From Gammaproteobacteria bacterium (lineage in GTDB: Bacteria; Pseudomonadota; Gammaproteobacteria; Eutrophobiales; Eutrophobiaceae), in NCBI GenBank assembly GCA_011772965.1, contig WVYN01000077.1, positions 34,139 through 85,942 of the forward strand: a stretch of DNA of 51,804 nucleotides, in the 5' to 3' direction. Every line of letters begins with the position of its first letter. Positions within the stretch are counted from its first letter, which is position 1. The notes under the pieces were generated by a model, which was not told the origin of the DNA, made no database searches, and saw only the letters and a program-made list of their open reading frames with translations. Of this stretch, positions 19,823-26,493 are shown in pieces. The translations under genes were made by a program, and so were the position numbers.

Positions 19823-20797
19823 ATGACTGAAGCAAAAGACGCAAATATGAATTTCCTTGATTTTGAGCAGCCAATTGCAGAATTGGATGCCAAGATACAG
19901 GAACTTCGCTATGTCGGTAATGATAAGGAAATTAATATTAATGATGAAATCACTAGACTGCAGAAACGCAGTAATGAGCTGATTACATCGATTTATTCAT
20001 CATTATCTGCGTGGCAGATATCACAGGTCTCACGACACCCAGCAAGGCCTTATACGCTGGATTATATTCAGTTTCTGTTTACGGATTTTGATGAATTGCA
20101 TGGTGACAGGAATTTTTCAGACGACCATGCAATTGTTTCCGGAATTGCCTACTTTGATAACCAACCGGTTGCCGTTATTGGCCATCAAAAGGGACGTGAT
20201 ACAAAGGAAAGAATATTCAGAAACTATGGAATGCCCAGGCCTGAAGGTTATCGTAAAGCCCTGCGCATCATGAAACTTGCAGAGAAATTTAATTTACCAC
20301 TGTTCACATTTATCGATACCCCGGGTGCATATCCTGGTATCGGAGCAGAGGAAAGAGGACAAAATGAGGCTATATCCAGAAACCTGATGGCGATGTCGGA
20401 ACTGGGCGTACCCATTATTTCTACCATTATCGGTGAAGGTGGTTCGGGAGGAGCACTCGCAATCGGGGTGTCGGATACACTCCTTATGCTTCAGTACAGC
20501 ACGTATTCCGTAATCTCGCCAGAAGGATGCGCCTCCATTCTCTGGAAGAGTGCAGACAAGGCTGCTGATGCAGCCGAAGCTATGGGAATCACTGCCCAAC
20601 GTTTATATGACCTTGGCCTGGTTGATGCCATCGTAGATGAACCACTCGGGGGTGCTCACCGTGATTATGAGGAAGCCGCGACTCTGCTCAAACAGGCCTT
20701 GCAAACCGAACTTGAAAAATTACAGGCAAAAGATTCGCTGGAATTAGTTTCTGATCGGCAATACAAAATACGTAACTTTGGATTTTTTGATACCTGA
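19823..20797 (+). CDS. accA: Acetyl-CoA carboxylase carboxyltransferase subunit alpha
   Basis: Works with AccD to transfer CO2 from biotin to acetyl-CoA, the committed step of fatty-acid synthesis. Conserved segments are [58 protein letters not shown] and [17 protein letters not shown], which forms the oxyanion hole. The 324 residues are close to the usual 319. An alternative ATG eight codons downstream (MNFLDFEQP) aligns better with many family members; neither start has a clear ribosome binding site. Confidence 0.96.
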   Translation: MTEAKDANMNFLDFEQPIAELDAKIQELRYVGNDKEININDEITRLQKRSNELITSIYSSLSAWQISQVSRHPARPYTLDYIQFLFTDFDELHGDRNFSDDHAIVSGIAYFDNQPVAVIGHQKGRDTKERIFRNYGMPRPEGYRKALRIMKLAEKFNLPLFTFIDTPGAYPGIGAEERGQNEAISRNLMAMSELGVPIISTIIGEGGSGGALAIGVSDTLLMLQYSTYSVISPEGCASILWKSADKAADAAEAMGITAQRLYDLGLVDAIVDEPLGGAHRDYEEAATLLKQALQTELEKLQAKDSLELVSDRQYKIRNFGFFDT

Positions 20798-20839
20798 AAA
20801 GCTGTTCAGTTCTAGAAATTTCGATTGTAATATAGAGAT

Positions 20840-22201
20840 TTGGTCAAATTATCGCTCAGTCCTGAAGCCATCCTGTCAGAATTAACCTGTCTGCCAGGGA
20901 AAAGTAATTATTATATTGCCTACAGTGGAGGACTGGATTCCACTGTGCTCCTGCATTTATTATCGTTGATAAAACAGACAGAAAAGATCAATTTAACAGC
21001 CATACATGTCAATCATGGTATCAGTCACAATGCTGATAAATGGCAGAAACATTGTACAGATATATGTCTTGAATTTGGCGTGACATTGATTTCAGAAAAA
21101 ATTTCAATTGAAAGTAATAATGGTGAAGGTCTTGAAGCAAGGGCCAGGAAGCTGCGCTATCAGGTCTTCAAGAAGTATCTTTTACCCGGAGATGTCCTGG
21201 TGACAGCACATCATCAGGATGATCTGATTGAAACCATGATATTTAATCTTTTACGTGGTTCAGGACCGGCAGGACTCTCAGGCATCCCACGTTCAAGGCG
21301 ATTAAATAATAGCTGGATAATCAGGCCTATGCTTGGCTTCAGCAGAATGGATATTGAACAATATGCCAAAGACAAGAATCTTATATGGGTGGATGATGAG
21401 AGTAATGATCAAACAACACAGGACAGGAATTATATACGCCATAATATATTACCTGTAATTTTAAATCGCTGGCCATCTGCAAATAAAACTCTGGCCAGAG
21501 TTGCTAGGCATCAGTCTGAACTGGTGAGCTTGCTTGAAAATATTGCTTCTGATGATCTCTCAGGAATTATTGACTCAAAAGATAATAGTCTCGATTGCCG
21601 AAAATTGACCATCTATAACAAGCCACGAATTAAAAACATGCTGAGGTTCTGGATTAAAAATAGCAACTTTGATATACCTAGCGAGATCATACTGGAAAAT
21701 ATCCTAAATGAAGTAATTTATGCAAGTAATGATAGACAGCCGCATCTTAAATGGATAGATACGGAAATCAGGCGTTATAAGAATAGGCTTTATATTATGA
21801 AATCGGCCAACGAAACGGATTTTACAGTTGATTATCGATGGGACCTGAAAGCTCCTTTGGAAATCAATCATCGCTTACTTAAGGCAGAGAGTGTCAAGGG
21901 TAGAGGGCTGCGTCAAAACCTGATTGGCAAAAACGGGGTAGAAGTCCGATTTCGTCAGGGAGGCGAGAAAATAAAACCTGTTGGCCGTAATGAAACTCAT
22001 GACCTCAAGAAATTATTGCAGGAAGTTGAAGTTCCACCGTGGATCAGGACAACGATTCCACTGATTTATCTGGATGGCCAGCTGGCAGTGGTCGTAGGTT
22101 ACTGGGTTGAGGCATCCTGCTCTGCATCCGGGAATGAGCCAGGTTGGGATATCACCTATGGACAACCATACTTTCGAGAGACAAGGAATGAGAATATTTA
22201 G
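20840..22201 (+). CDS. tilS: tRNA(Ile)-lysidine synthase
   Basis: Converts C34 of the CAU-anticodon tRNA-Ile to lysidine so that it reads AUA. The PP-loop SGGLDSTVLLHLL lies near residues 29-41, and DLIETMIFNLLRGSGPAGLSG is the second ATPase-family signature. The C-terminal TilS domain is present (VRFRQGGEKIKPVGR with KKLLQEVEVPPWIR). The start is a TTG at 20840; no ATG lies before the PP-loop. At 453 residues it is full length. The C-terminal codons overlap the next gene. Confidence 0.93.
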   Translation: MVKLSLSPEAILSELTCLPGKSNYYIAYSGGLDSTVLLHLLSLIKQTEKINLTAIHVNHGISHNADKWQKHCTDICLEFGVTLISEKISIESNNGEGLEARARKLRYQVFKKYLLPGDVLVTAHHQDDLIETMIFNLLRGSGPAGLSGIPRSRRLNNSWIIRPMLGFSRMDIEQYAKDKNLIWVDDESNDQTTQDRNYIRHNILPVILNRWPSANKTLARVARHQSELVSLLENIASDDLSGIIDSKDNSLDCRKLTIYNKPRIKNMLRFWIKNSNFDIPSEIILENILNEVIYASNDRQPHLKWIDTEIRRYKNRLYIMKSANETDFTVDYRWDLKAPLEINHRLLKAESVKGRGLRQNLIGKNGVEVRFRQGGEKIKPVGRNETHDLKKLLQEVEVPPWIRTTIPLIYLDGQLAVVVGYWVEASCSASGNEPGWDITYGQPYFRETRNENI

Positions 22202-22940
22202 AAAATTCAAAAGGTTCTTTGCATCTGGATACCAGTCGTCTGAAACAGGGCAAATCCAGATTGGGCAGTCCCAGAAAAACGCGGCAGCAGCAGAGTCAAG
22301 GCTTAGGGAAATTTATGGTGATGATACATATGACCTCCAAATGCTTTATGAATCATGGGCTGTGAGAGATTCATGGAAACTAAAAGAACAGGCATTGCCT
22401 TTGTTGCTGGGTATTAAACCGGACTCAATACCTTCAGAAAATGAGGAGCTCGTTGCCAGGCTGGATGACTTGTGGAGTCATGCAAATAAGTGTGTAAAAC
22501 AGGGTGTACTGGAAGTGAGAAACAGGCAAGGTAAAGAAGAAGCATGGGAAATCAGTCCAGTGGAAGCTTATCGTTGGGCTACAATCGGTCGAATCGAAGT
22601 TCCAGATGAGCTTTCAACACTAATGGAATTTATTTCCTCTACTGTTAATAAAAAAAATCTAACTGCAAGTGAACTAACAACCAATAGCAATGATAATAAT
22701 GCAGCTGATCAATTTGTCTGGTCCAGGGAGCAGGTGCTGGGTATGGCCCTGGCGATTCTCGCAGCATACCCTGATAAATGCAGAAACAGCAAAGGGCGAG
22801 TAAAAGTCGGTAAAATAATCAGTATTATTAATCAAAAAGCTGACTTCTGGCTCGGGAATAAAAAAACAGGTTTGACTGAGACAGCAATGAAGGATTTATT
22901 GAACAAGTGGCTCAATACCTTGCCTGAACAAATGCCCTAA
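22188..22940 (+). CDS. Hypothetical protein, tilS-coupled
   Basis: I do not recognise this 250-residue soluble protein. I chose the ATG at 22188, which overlaps the tilS stop by 14 bp; the frame is open further upstream within tilS. It has a basic N-terminus (MRIFRKFKRFF), then a Trp-rich helical module (about 45-145: YDLQMLYESWAVRDSWKLKE, PLLLGIKPDS, and later VEAYRWATIGRIEVPDEL), a low-complexity Asn-rich linker (about 165-180) and a lysine-rich helical C-terminal segment. No signal peptide or membrane helix is visible. The W-x-L/LLLG-x-P pattern recalls unannotated proteins of integrative elements, but this is a memory-based resemblance only. Confidence 0.7.
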   Translation: MRIFRKFKRFFASGYQSSETGQIQIGQSQKNAAAAESRLREIYGDDTYDLQMLYESWAVRDSWKLKEQALPLLLGIKPDSIPSENEELVARLDDLWSHANKCVKQGVLEVRNRQGKEEAWEISPVEAYRWATIGRIEVPDELSTLMEFISSTVNKKNLTASELTTNSNDNNAADQFVWSREQVLGMALAILAAYPDKCRNSKGRVKVGKIISIINQKADFWLGNKKTGLTETAMKDLLNKWLNTLPEQMP

Positions 22941-22973
22941 TGGTTGATCAGGAATTTAGTATCTTGCATTTAT

Positions 22974-23492
22974 TTATTTGTCGGGGAACATTGGGTCAGG
23001 CAGATCGTAAAATTCAATTTTAACTGTCTTTTGTCCACTGCGTGGAGCATCTTTTAATTCGTCAATAATATTATCATGATCGTCAAACTCACCAAGCTGG
23101 GGTATGTCTTTGTTCAATTTAGAATTTACATTAATTATCTTCTCATGTAATTCATTGGAATATTCAAATTTATATGCCCTTGGTGGATTGGAGGAGGAGA
23201 GAGTATCAATTTGTGTTAACCATAAGTAAATTGCACCTTCATCTCCAGTAATTTTGTCAGGCTGTTCAACCTGGGCTGCAATCAAACGAAATCTTTGTGG
23301 CGGGTTGTCAGCAGTCGGCCAACCTAGCAGTTTTGGATATGAAATATATGTAATCACATAGAAAAAGGAAGTAATTATGATCGTTGATGCCTTGACCTTC
23401 CATGACCAGTTTGAATAGAGATTAATACTTAATAAAATAGCCGCAATAAGAATATATGCAGCAATTAACCCTGAAATACCCAATGTGAACAT
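22974..23492 (-). CDS. Two-helix inner-membrane protein, last gene of the motor-like cluster
   Basis: The 172-residue protein has two hydrophobic helices (about 5-25 and 33-50) and a soluble C-terminal domain. The topology is not certain, but with both ends on one side it would resemble an envelope scaffold. The soluble part begins LLGWPTADNPPQRFRLIAAQ and contains GAIYLWLTQID and PRAYKFEYSNELHEKI, a pattern I associate with conserved hypothetical proteins, without a known function. It lies 31 bp after the ExbD-like gene and is the last gene of a five-gene minus-strand set. Confidence 0.75.
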   Translation of the reverse strand: MFTLGISGLIAAYILIAAILLSINLYSNWSWKVKASTIIITSFFYVITYISYPKLLGWPTADNPPQRFRLIAAQVEQPDKITGDEGAIYLWLTQIDTLSSSNPPRAYKFEYSNELHEKIINVNSKLNKDIPQLGEFDDHDNIIDELKDAPRSGQKTVKIEFYDLPDPMFPDK

Positions 23493-23523
23493 TATCTATA
23501 TCTCCAGATTTTTATTTTAATAA

Positions 23524-24120
23524 TTATCCGATTGTGACGATACTCTTAGGCAGAAAATTTATATCGCTTATTTTGCCTTCGCGACCAATCTTGAATCTTA
23601 ACACTGTTCTTTCATCGCCCTTTTGTTCAATAGTAACGGTGTCATAATAAATCACTTCTAATTTTGGATTGACCTTGTCCAACCGGACTGTTACATCAAC
23701 TGGTTTGGAGGTCTCGGTTGCGTAATAATGAATATTGACAACATATTCTCCCTTTACAACCCCACGTATTGTGACTACCTCCTGATTCAATGGATTTACG
23801 ATTTCTTCTCCATTAACAGTGATGAAATCATTAACCATGCCCCTGTCATCCCGATCAAGATGAAGTAAACCCGCCTGCGGGTTCCTGAACCAGATAACAT
23901 TACCATCCGGATCCTCAATCCATGTATCAATATCGTCCGGGCTGTTATCTTCCCATGTAACAGTTATTATGTATTCGGCCTTGGGATCAATGATCCCGGA
24001 TTTTGCTTCCGGATTCATAAACAAGATTGCCACCAGAAACAGGAAGGTAAAACCTAGCAAAGCGTTAAAGAGCAAGTCTGTAAAGGGGTCAGAGCGGTGG
24101 CGTTCTTTTAAAGAAATCAT
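23524..24120 (-). CDS. ExbD/TolR/MotB-like single-helix protein with DUF2135-like periplasmic domain
   Basis: The N-terminus has a short basic cytoplasmic stretch and a single membrane helix beginning DPFTDLLFNALLGFTFLFL (residues about 10-32). The Asp after PFT sits where ExbD, TolR and MotB keep their proton-carrying Asp. The rest is predicted periplasmic. Residues about 48-100 (VTWEDNSPDDIDTWIEDPDG, then NVIWFRNPQAGLLHLDRDDRG) resemble the DxDxxVxDPxG...N...G.LxxD pattern of DUF2135-type beta domains. It has no OmpA-like or ExbD-type C-terminal domain. It overlaps the upstream channel gene by one base (TGATG), so a paired stator complex is likely. Confidence 0.8.
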   Translation of the reverse strand: MISLKERHRSDPFTDLLFNALLGFTFLFLVAILFMNPEAKSGIIDPKAEYIITVTWEDNSPDDIDTWIEDPDGNVIWFRNPQAGLLHLDRDDRGMVNDFITVNGEEIVNPLNQEVVTIRGVVKGEYVVNIHYYATETSKPVDVTVRLDKVNPKLEVIYYDTVTIEQKGDERTVLRFKIGREGKISDINFLPKSIVTIG

Positions 24121-24905
24121 CAGTTAATTTTCGGAAGAATATATACCTGTGCCAGATGCTTGGTTGTTTGTATGAGATCATCAATGCTGGTATCCAGCAT
24201 ATGATATTGAACAGTTGCAAGCATGCTGCAGACCAGTCCAGCCATTGTAGTATAGAGTGCGGTGCCCATGCCGGTGCTCATATGTTTAAGAATTTTTTGC
24301 ATTGAGGTTATGTCAAAGTCAGTGATATTGGCAACAGATCCCAGCATGAAAATAAAACCGATAATAGTCCCCAATAGACCGAGTTTTATCATAATATCAG
24401 CAGAAAACCAGCCAATTTCATGTGGGGATTTGAGTCGGGCTTCATAGACCTCAATCAATTCCGCATTACTATCAGACAGCAAGTCAGCTGCATTGGGGTA
24501 GTGGGTCCCCTTATTCAGGAGGTCGTGAATAAAATTGGTAACAATACAGTCTGGCAAGGTAATGTCGCCATTGACATGTACCTTGTCATCAGTCATCTGC
24601 AGAGAGATGTTTTCATTGTTACGGACCAGCTCTTCCACTTTTTTTGAATCATTTATTTGGGATGATATATAGAAAACACGGCTGGCACAGTGGAAGGCAA
24701 CAAGAATATAGAGGATAGTAATGGCATAGGAGATATAACTTTTATCACTCAAATAGAGACGGATGAGCAGATTCTCATTCCAGGCAACAATAATGGAGAA
24801 AATGAATATTCCCGTAAATATAAGCCATGCTAAAATAAGATGATGAGAGCCTTTTTCGGGTTTCTCAATAATATCGCGGGATTTGAATAATTGTGATAAT
24901 TTCAT
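24120..24905 (-). CDS. MotA/TolQ/ExbB-family proton channel protein
   Basis: The 261-residue membrane protein has four hydrophobic helices: about 25-45 and 57-78, then a cytoplasmic loop of about 85 residues, then about 168-190 (KLGLLGTIIGFIFMLGS) and 208-235 (GMGTALYTTMAGLVCSML). The last two carry the GLLGTxxG and TALYTTxAGL features of MotA/TolQ/ExbB channels. Four helices with a mid loop resembles MotA more than three-helix ExbB. It is followed directly by its likely partner. No flagellar, Tol-Pal or TonB gene is adjacent, so its load is unknown. Confidence 0.85.
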   Translation of the reverse strand: MKLSQLFKSRDIIEKPEKGSHHLILAWLIFTGIFIFSIIVAWNENLLIRLYLSDKSYISYAITILYILVAFHCASRVFYISSQINDSKKVEELVRNNENISLQMTDDKVHVNGDITLPDCIVTNFIHDLLNKGTHYPNAADLLSDSNAELIEVYEARLKSPHEIGWFSADIMIKLGLLGTIIGFIFMLGSVANITDFDITSMQKILKHMSTGMGTALYTTMAGLVCSMLATVQYHMLDTSIDDLIQTTKHLAQVYILPKIN

Positions 24906-24911
24906 TTTGTA

Positions 24912-25394
24912 TTATTCCCATTTCAAGATTGCATGATCAATGATATAAACCAATATTTCATTCATATCACGAATCAGGACATTCAGTTTTTCATTACCCG
25001 GCAATTCCTGCCATAACTGGGCAGATAGTATATATGAGCCCTCTTTACCCCGGATAGTAATTCTCCCCGGACAGGAATTGATCATTTGAGGATCAAGTTT
25101 CAGTATTTTCTCTGCAAAAGTCAGACTGCAATATAATATGATTTCATAGTCCGGGAAATCTTTATTTCCCCTTTCCCTGATAGCTTCACCAACATGCAAC
25201 CTTTCGACAATTCTAAGATTCTGTTCCATGATAGCAAATTCAACATCTTCTATGAGCTCTCTAAGATTTTTACCCGATGATCTTTCATAGGCATCCGGGA
25301 TTCCACTTGCAGTAATCATGGTTGGAAGGAATGAAAGGCTTATACACAAGAGCAAGCCTAGTAAAAGTAGCAGACGATATACCAAGGCTTTCAT
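24912..25394 (-). CDS. Secreted DUF302-like protein
   Basis: A 160-residue protein with a clear signal peptide (hydrophobic LLLLLGLLLCISLSFLP, cleavage probably after TMITASG). The mature part has LRELIEDVEFAIMEQNLRIV, YEIILYCSLTFAEKILKLDP, SCPGRITIRG and LNVLIRDMNEILVYIIDHAI. The layout (helix, variable loop, NP/CP strand, closing helix) resembles the DUF302 fold. Function unknown. Its ATG overlaps the L,D-transpeptidase stop by 4 bp (ATGA), and the channel gene starts 6 bp downstream, so all three are very likely one transcript. Confidence 0.8.
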   Translation of the reverse strand: MKALVYRLLLLLGLLLCISLSFLPTMITASGIPDAYERSSGKNLRELIEDVEFAIMEQNLRIVERLHVGEAIRERGNKDFPDYEIILYCSLTFAEKILKLDPQMINSCPGRITIRGKEGSYILSAQLWQELPGNEKLNVLIRDMNEILVYIIDHAILKWE

Positions 25395-25972
25395 TCACGA
25401 ATAACGACCTTGGTGCCAATGGAAACGAATTTGGCAAGGTCTATAATCTCTTCGTTTGTCAGGGCAATACAGCCATTGGTCCAGTTGTGGCGATTATGTA
25501 TTTTCAGTTTTTCATTATTCATATCACCGAGGCCATGGATTCCAATATATCCGCCAAGAGGAGTATCCTGTGGCGGAATTTCACCAGTTTTGTTGGCAAG
25601 TGCAATGGATTTGAATTCCATGGCTGATATAAGCTGATTGTGGTAACCATGCCAGGCATCATTCATATTTGGATAATCGAGTTGCATGAATAAATGAAAC
25701 TGGCTGTTATCCTTGAAATCTATAATTCTGTAAATTCCATCCGGGGTTTTCTTGTCACCGGAGAAACGTTTGCTTCCCTTGCCCCCCTTCCCGTATGCAA
25801 TTCGATATTGCTTGATAACTTTTTGATCCTGAAAAACAATCAATTCCTGGCGGGATTTGCTTACCACAATCATGTTCTCGGCAAGGCTGTGCTGGCCAAG
25901 GCCAAGCAAGACCATGAGCAGAAATGCCCGAAACATGGCGTGTTCGGTTAGCAATGGAAGGCGTCGTTTCAT
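25391..25972 (-). CDS. L,D-transpeptidase (YkuD/ErfK family)
   Basis: Periplasmic cysteine enzyme of the family that makes or edits 3-3 peptidoglycan crosslinks or anchors lipoprotein to peptidoglycan. The catalytic region reads IHGLGD (HxxG) and NWTNGCIALTN, with Cys in the S/T-x-G-C motif near the C-terminus. The N-terminal part begins MIVVSKSRQELIVFQDQK, typical of this domain. I place the start at 25972 (MKRRLPLL), which has AGGA 8 bp upstream; the frame remains open to an ATG at 26017. A signal sequence (MFRAFLLMVLLGLGQHSLAE) ends near residue 33. It is the first gene of the five-gene set. Confidence 0.93.
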   Translation of the reverse strand: MKRRLPLLTEHAMFRAFLLMVLLGLGQHSLAENMIVVSKSRQELIVFQDQKVIKQYRIAYGKGGKGSKRFSGDKKTPDGIYRIIDFKDNSQFHLFMQLDYPNMNDAWHGYHNQLISAMEFKSIALANKTGEIPPQDTPLGGYIGIHGLGDMNNEKLKIHNRHNWTNGCIALTNEEIIDLAKFVSIGTKVVIRE

Positions 25973-26060
25973 ATTATTGTTCCTGCCCGAGTGTTCGCTG
26001 CATATTATTCTATACACAAATCACAGCGGGTAAAAATCAAACGATTTGAAGCTAATATGC

Positions 26061-26088
26061 AGACTTATTCAGGTAAGATAATAAGTCT
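26061..26088. repeat. 9-bp perfect inverted repeat upstream of the L,D-transpeptidase
   Basis: AGACTTATT (26061-26069) and AATAAGTCT (26080-26088) are exact inverted copies with a 10-nt spacer. The repeat lies 89 bp upstream of the likely L,D-transpeptidase start and 15 bp beyond the pqqA terminator. It lacks a GC-rich stem and a T-tract, so an operator fits better than a terminator. The binding protein is unknown. Confidence 0.5.
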
Positions 26089-26102
26089 AGCAGGCGAGCA
26101 TG

Positions 26103-26126
26103 AAAAAGGGGCCAGAAGGCCCCTTT
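26103..26126 (-). terminator. Intrinsic terminator of pqqA
   Basis: Read on the minus strand, a 9-bp perfect stem AAAGGGGCC / GGCCCCTTT encloses a 4-nt loop and runs into TTTTT. It starts 26 bp after the pqqA stop, so pqqA appears to be a single-gene transcript separate from the L,D-transpeptidase operon. Confidence 0.85.
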
Positions 26127-26152
26127 ATGCTGACTATAGTGTCACAAGTACA

Positions 26153-26227
26153 TTACTTGTTGTTGATGTACATGGTGACTTCAAAGCCAAAGCGGATGTC
26201 GCTGTATTCTGGAGTATCCCACTTCAT
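26153..26227 (-). CDS. pqqA: PQQ precursor peptide PqqA
   Basis: A 24-codon gene. The encoded peptide begins MKWDTPEYSDIRFG and continues FEVTMYINNK. PqqA is the ribosomal precursor of pyrroloquinoline quinone: PqqE joins the Glu and Tyr side chains of an E-V-T-x-Y core, here Glu16 and Tyr20 with exactly this spacing. The length of 22-30 residues, the MKW start and the core all fit. A strong ribosome binding site, AGGAGA at 26234-26239, lies 6 bp before the ATG, and an intrinsic terminator follows. No pqqB, C, D or E gene is in the window, so this copy stands apart from any biosynthetic operon here. It is divergent from a sigma-54-type two-component system. Confidence 0.9.
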   Translation of the reverse strand: MKWDTPEYSDIRFGFEVTMYINNK

Positions 26228-26253
26228 GTTTAGTCTCCTAAATTTTTGGTTAT

Positions 26254-26282
26254 AAAAAAAAGAACAAACCGGTCTTACCGGT
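26254..26282 (-). terminator. Terminator-like hairpin in the pqqA leader (possible attenuator)
   Basis: On the minus strand ACCGGT-AAG-ACCGGT (26282-26268) forms a 6-bp GC-rich hairpin followed by TTGTTC and eight T (26261-26254). It lies between the proposed sigma-54 promoter and the pqqA ribosome binding site, so it could stop transcription before pqqA. On the plus strand no T-tract follows. Regulation by attenuation is inference. Confidence 0.45.
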
Positions 26283-26303
26283 GTACGGTTCATTGTCTCG
26301 TAC
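26283..26303 (-). promoter_or_regulatory. Leader stem-loop upstream of the attenuator-like hairpin
   Basis: GTACG (26283-26287) and CGTAC (26299-26303) are perfect 5-bp arms around an 11-nt loop. This would be the first structure of a pqqA transcript starting near 26304. Bases GAAC in its loop could instead pair with GTTC beyond the terminator-like hairpin, so alternative folds are possible. The evidence is weak by itself. Confidence 0.25.
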
Positions 26304-26314
26304 AGCGTTATAAA

Positions 26315-26330
26315 TGCAGAATCCATGCCA
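26315..26330 (-). promoter_or_regulatory. Sigma-54 (-24/-12) promoter for pqqA
   Basis: The minus strand reads TGGCATGGATTCTGCA against the consensus TGGCACR-N4-TTGCW. The invariant GG and GC pairs are present with the correct spacing, with mismatches only at two less strict positions. Transcription would start near 26304, about 77 nt before the pqqA ATG. A GAFTSA-containing sigma-54 activator is encoded divergently 1.6 kb away. A proposed enhancer repeat lies about 75 bp further upstream. Confidence 0.6.
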
Positions 26331-26393
26331 GTTTTGTGAAAAGCTTAAATAATTAATAAATACAGAGAGTTATATAATAGCCATAAGGATGAG

Positions 26394-26408
26394 CCCGTAA
26401 CTGACGGG
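26394..26408. promoter_or_regulatory. Inverted repeat CCCGT-N5-ACGGG, candidate enhancer site
   Basis: Perfect 5-bp arms around AACTG. The centre (26401) is about 72 bp upstream of the -24 element of the proposed pqqA promoter, the range where NtrC-type activators bind. It is also about 90 bp upstream of the kinase gene, so it could serve autoregulation. Only one copy was seen. Confidence 0.35.
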
Positions 26409-26493
26409 TAAAATAATTCAGATCTGGTTAAAAAATACCTGCGTTAATGGTCTATATGAACCACTTACATCATCCGGTATACTCTGCCGTATT

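Noticed and set aside
22974-24905. Zorya-type defence system from a MotA-like plus MotB-like pair
   Set aside because: There is no ZorC, ZorD or ZorE helicase/nuclease nearby, and the partner has no OmpA-like domain. The flanks are an L,D-transpeptidase and a DUF302-like protein, which point to the envelope.
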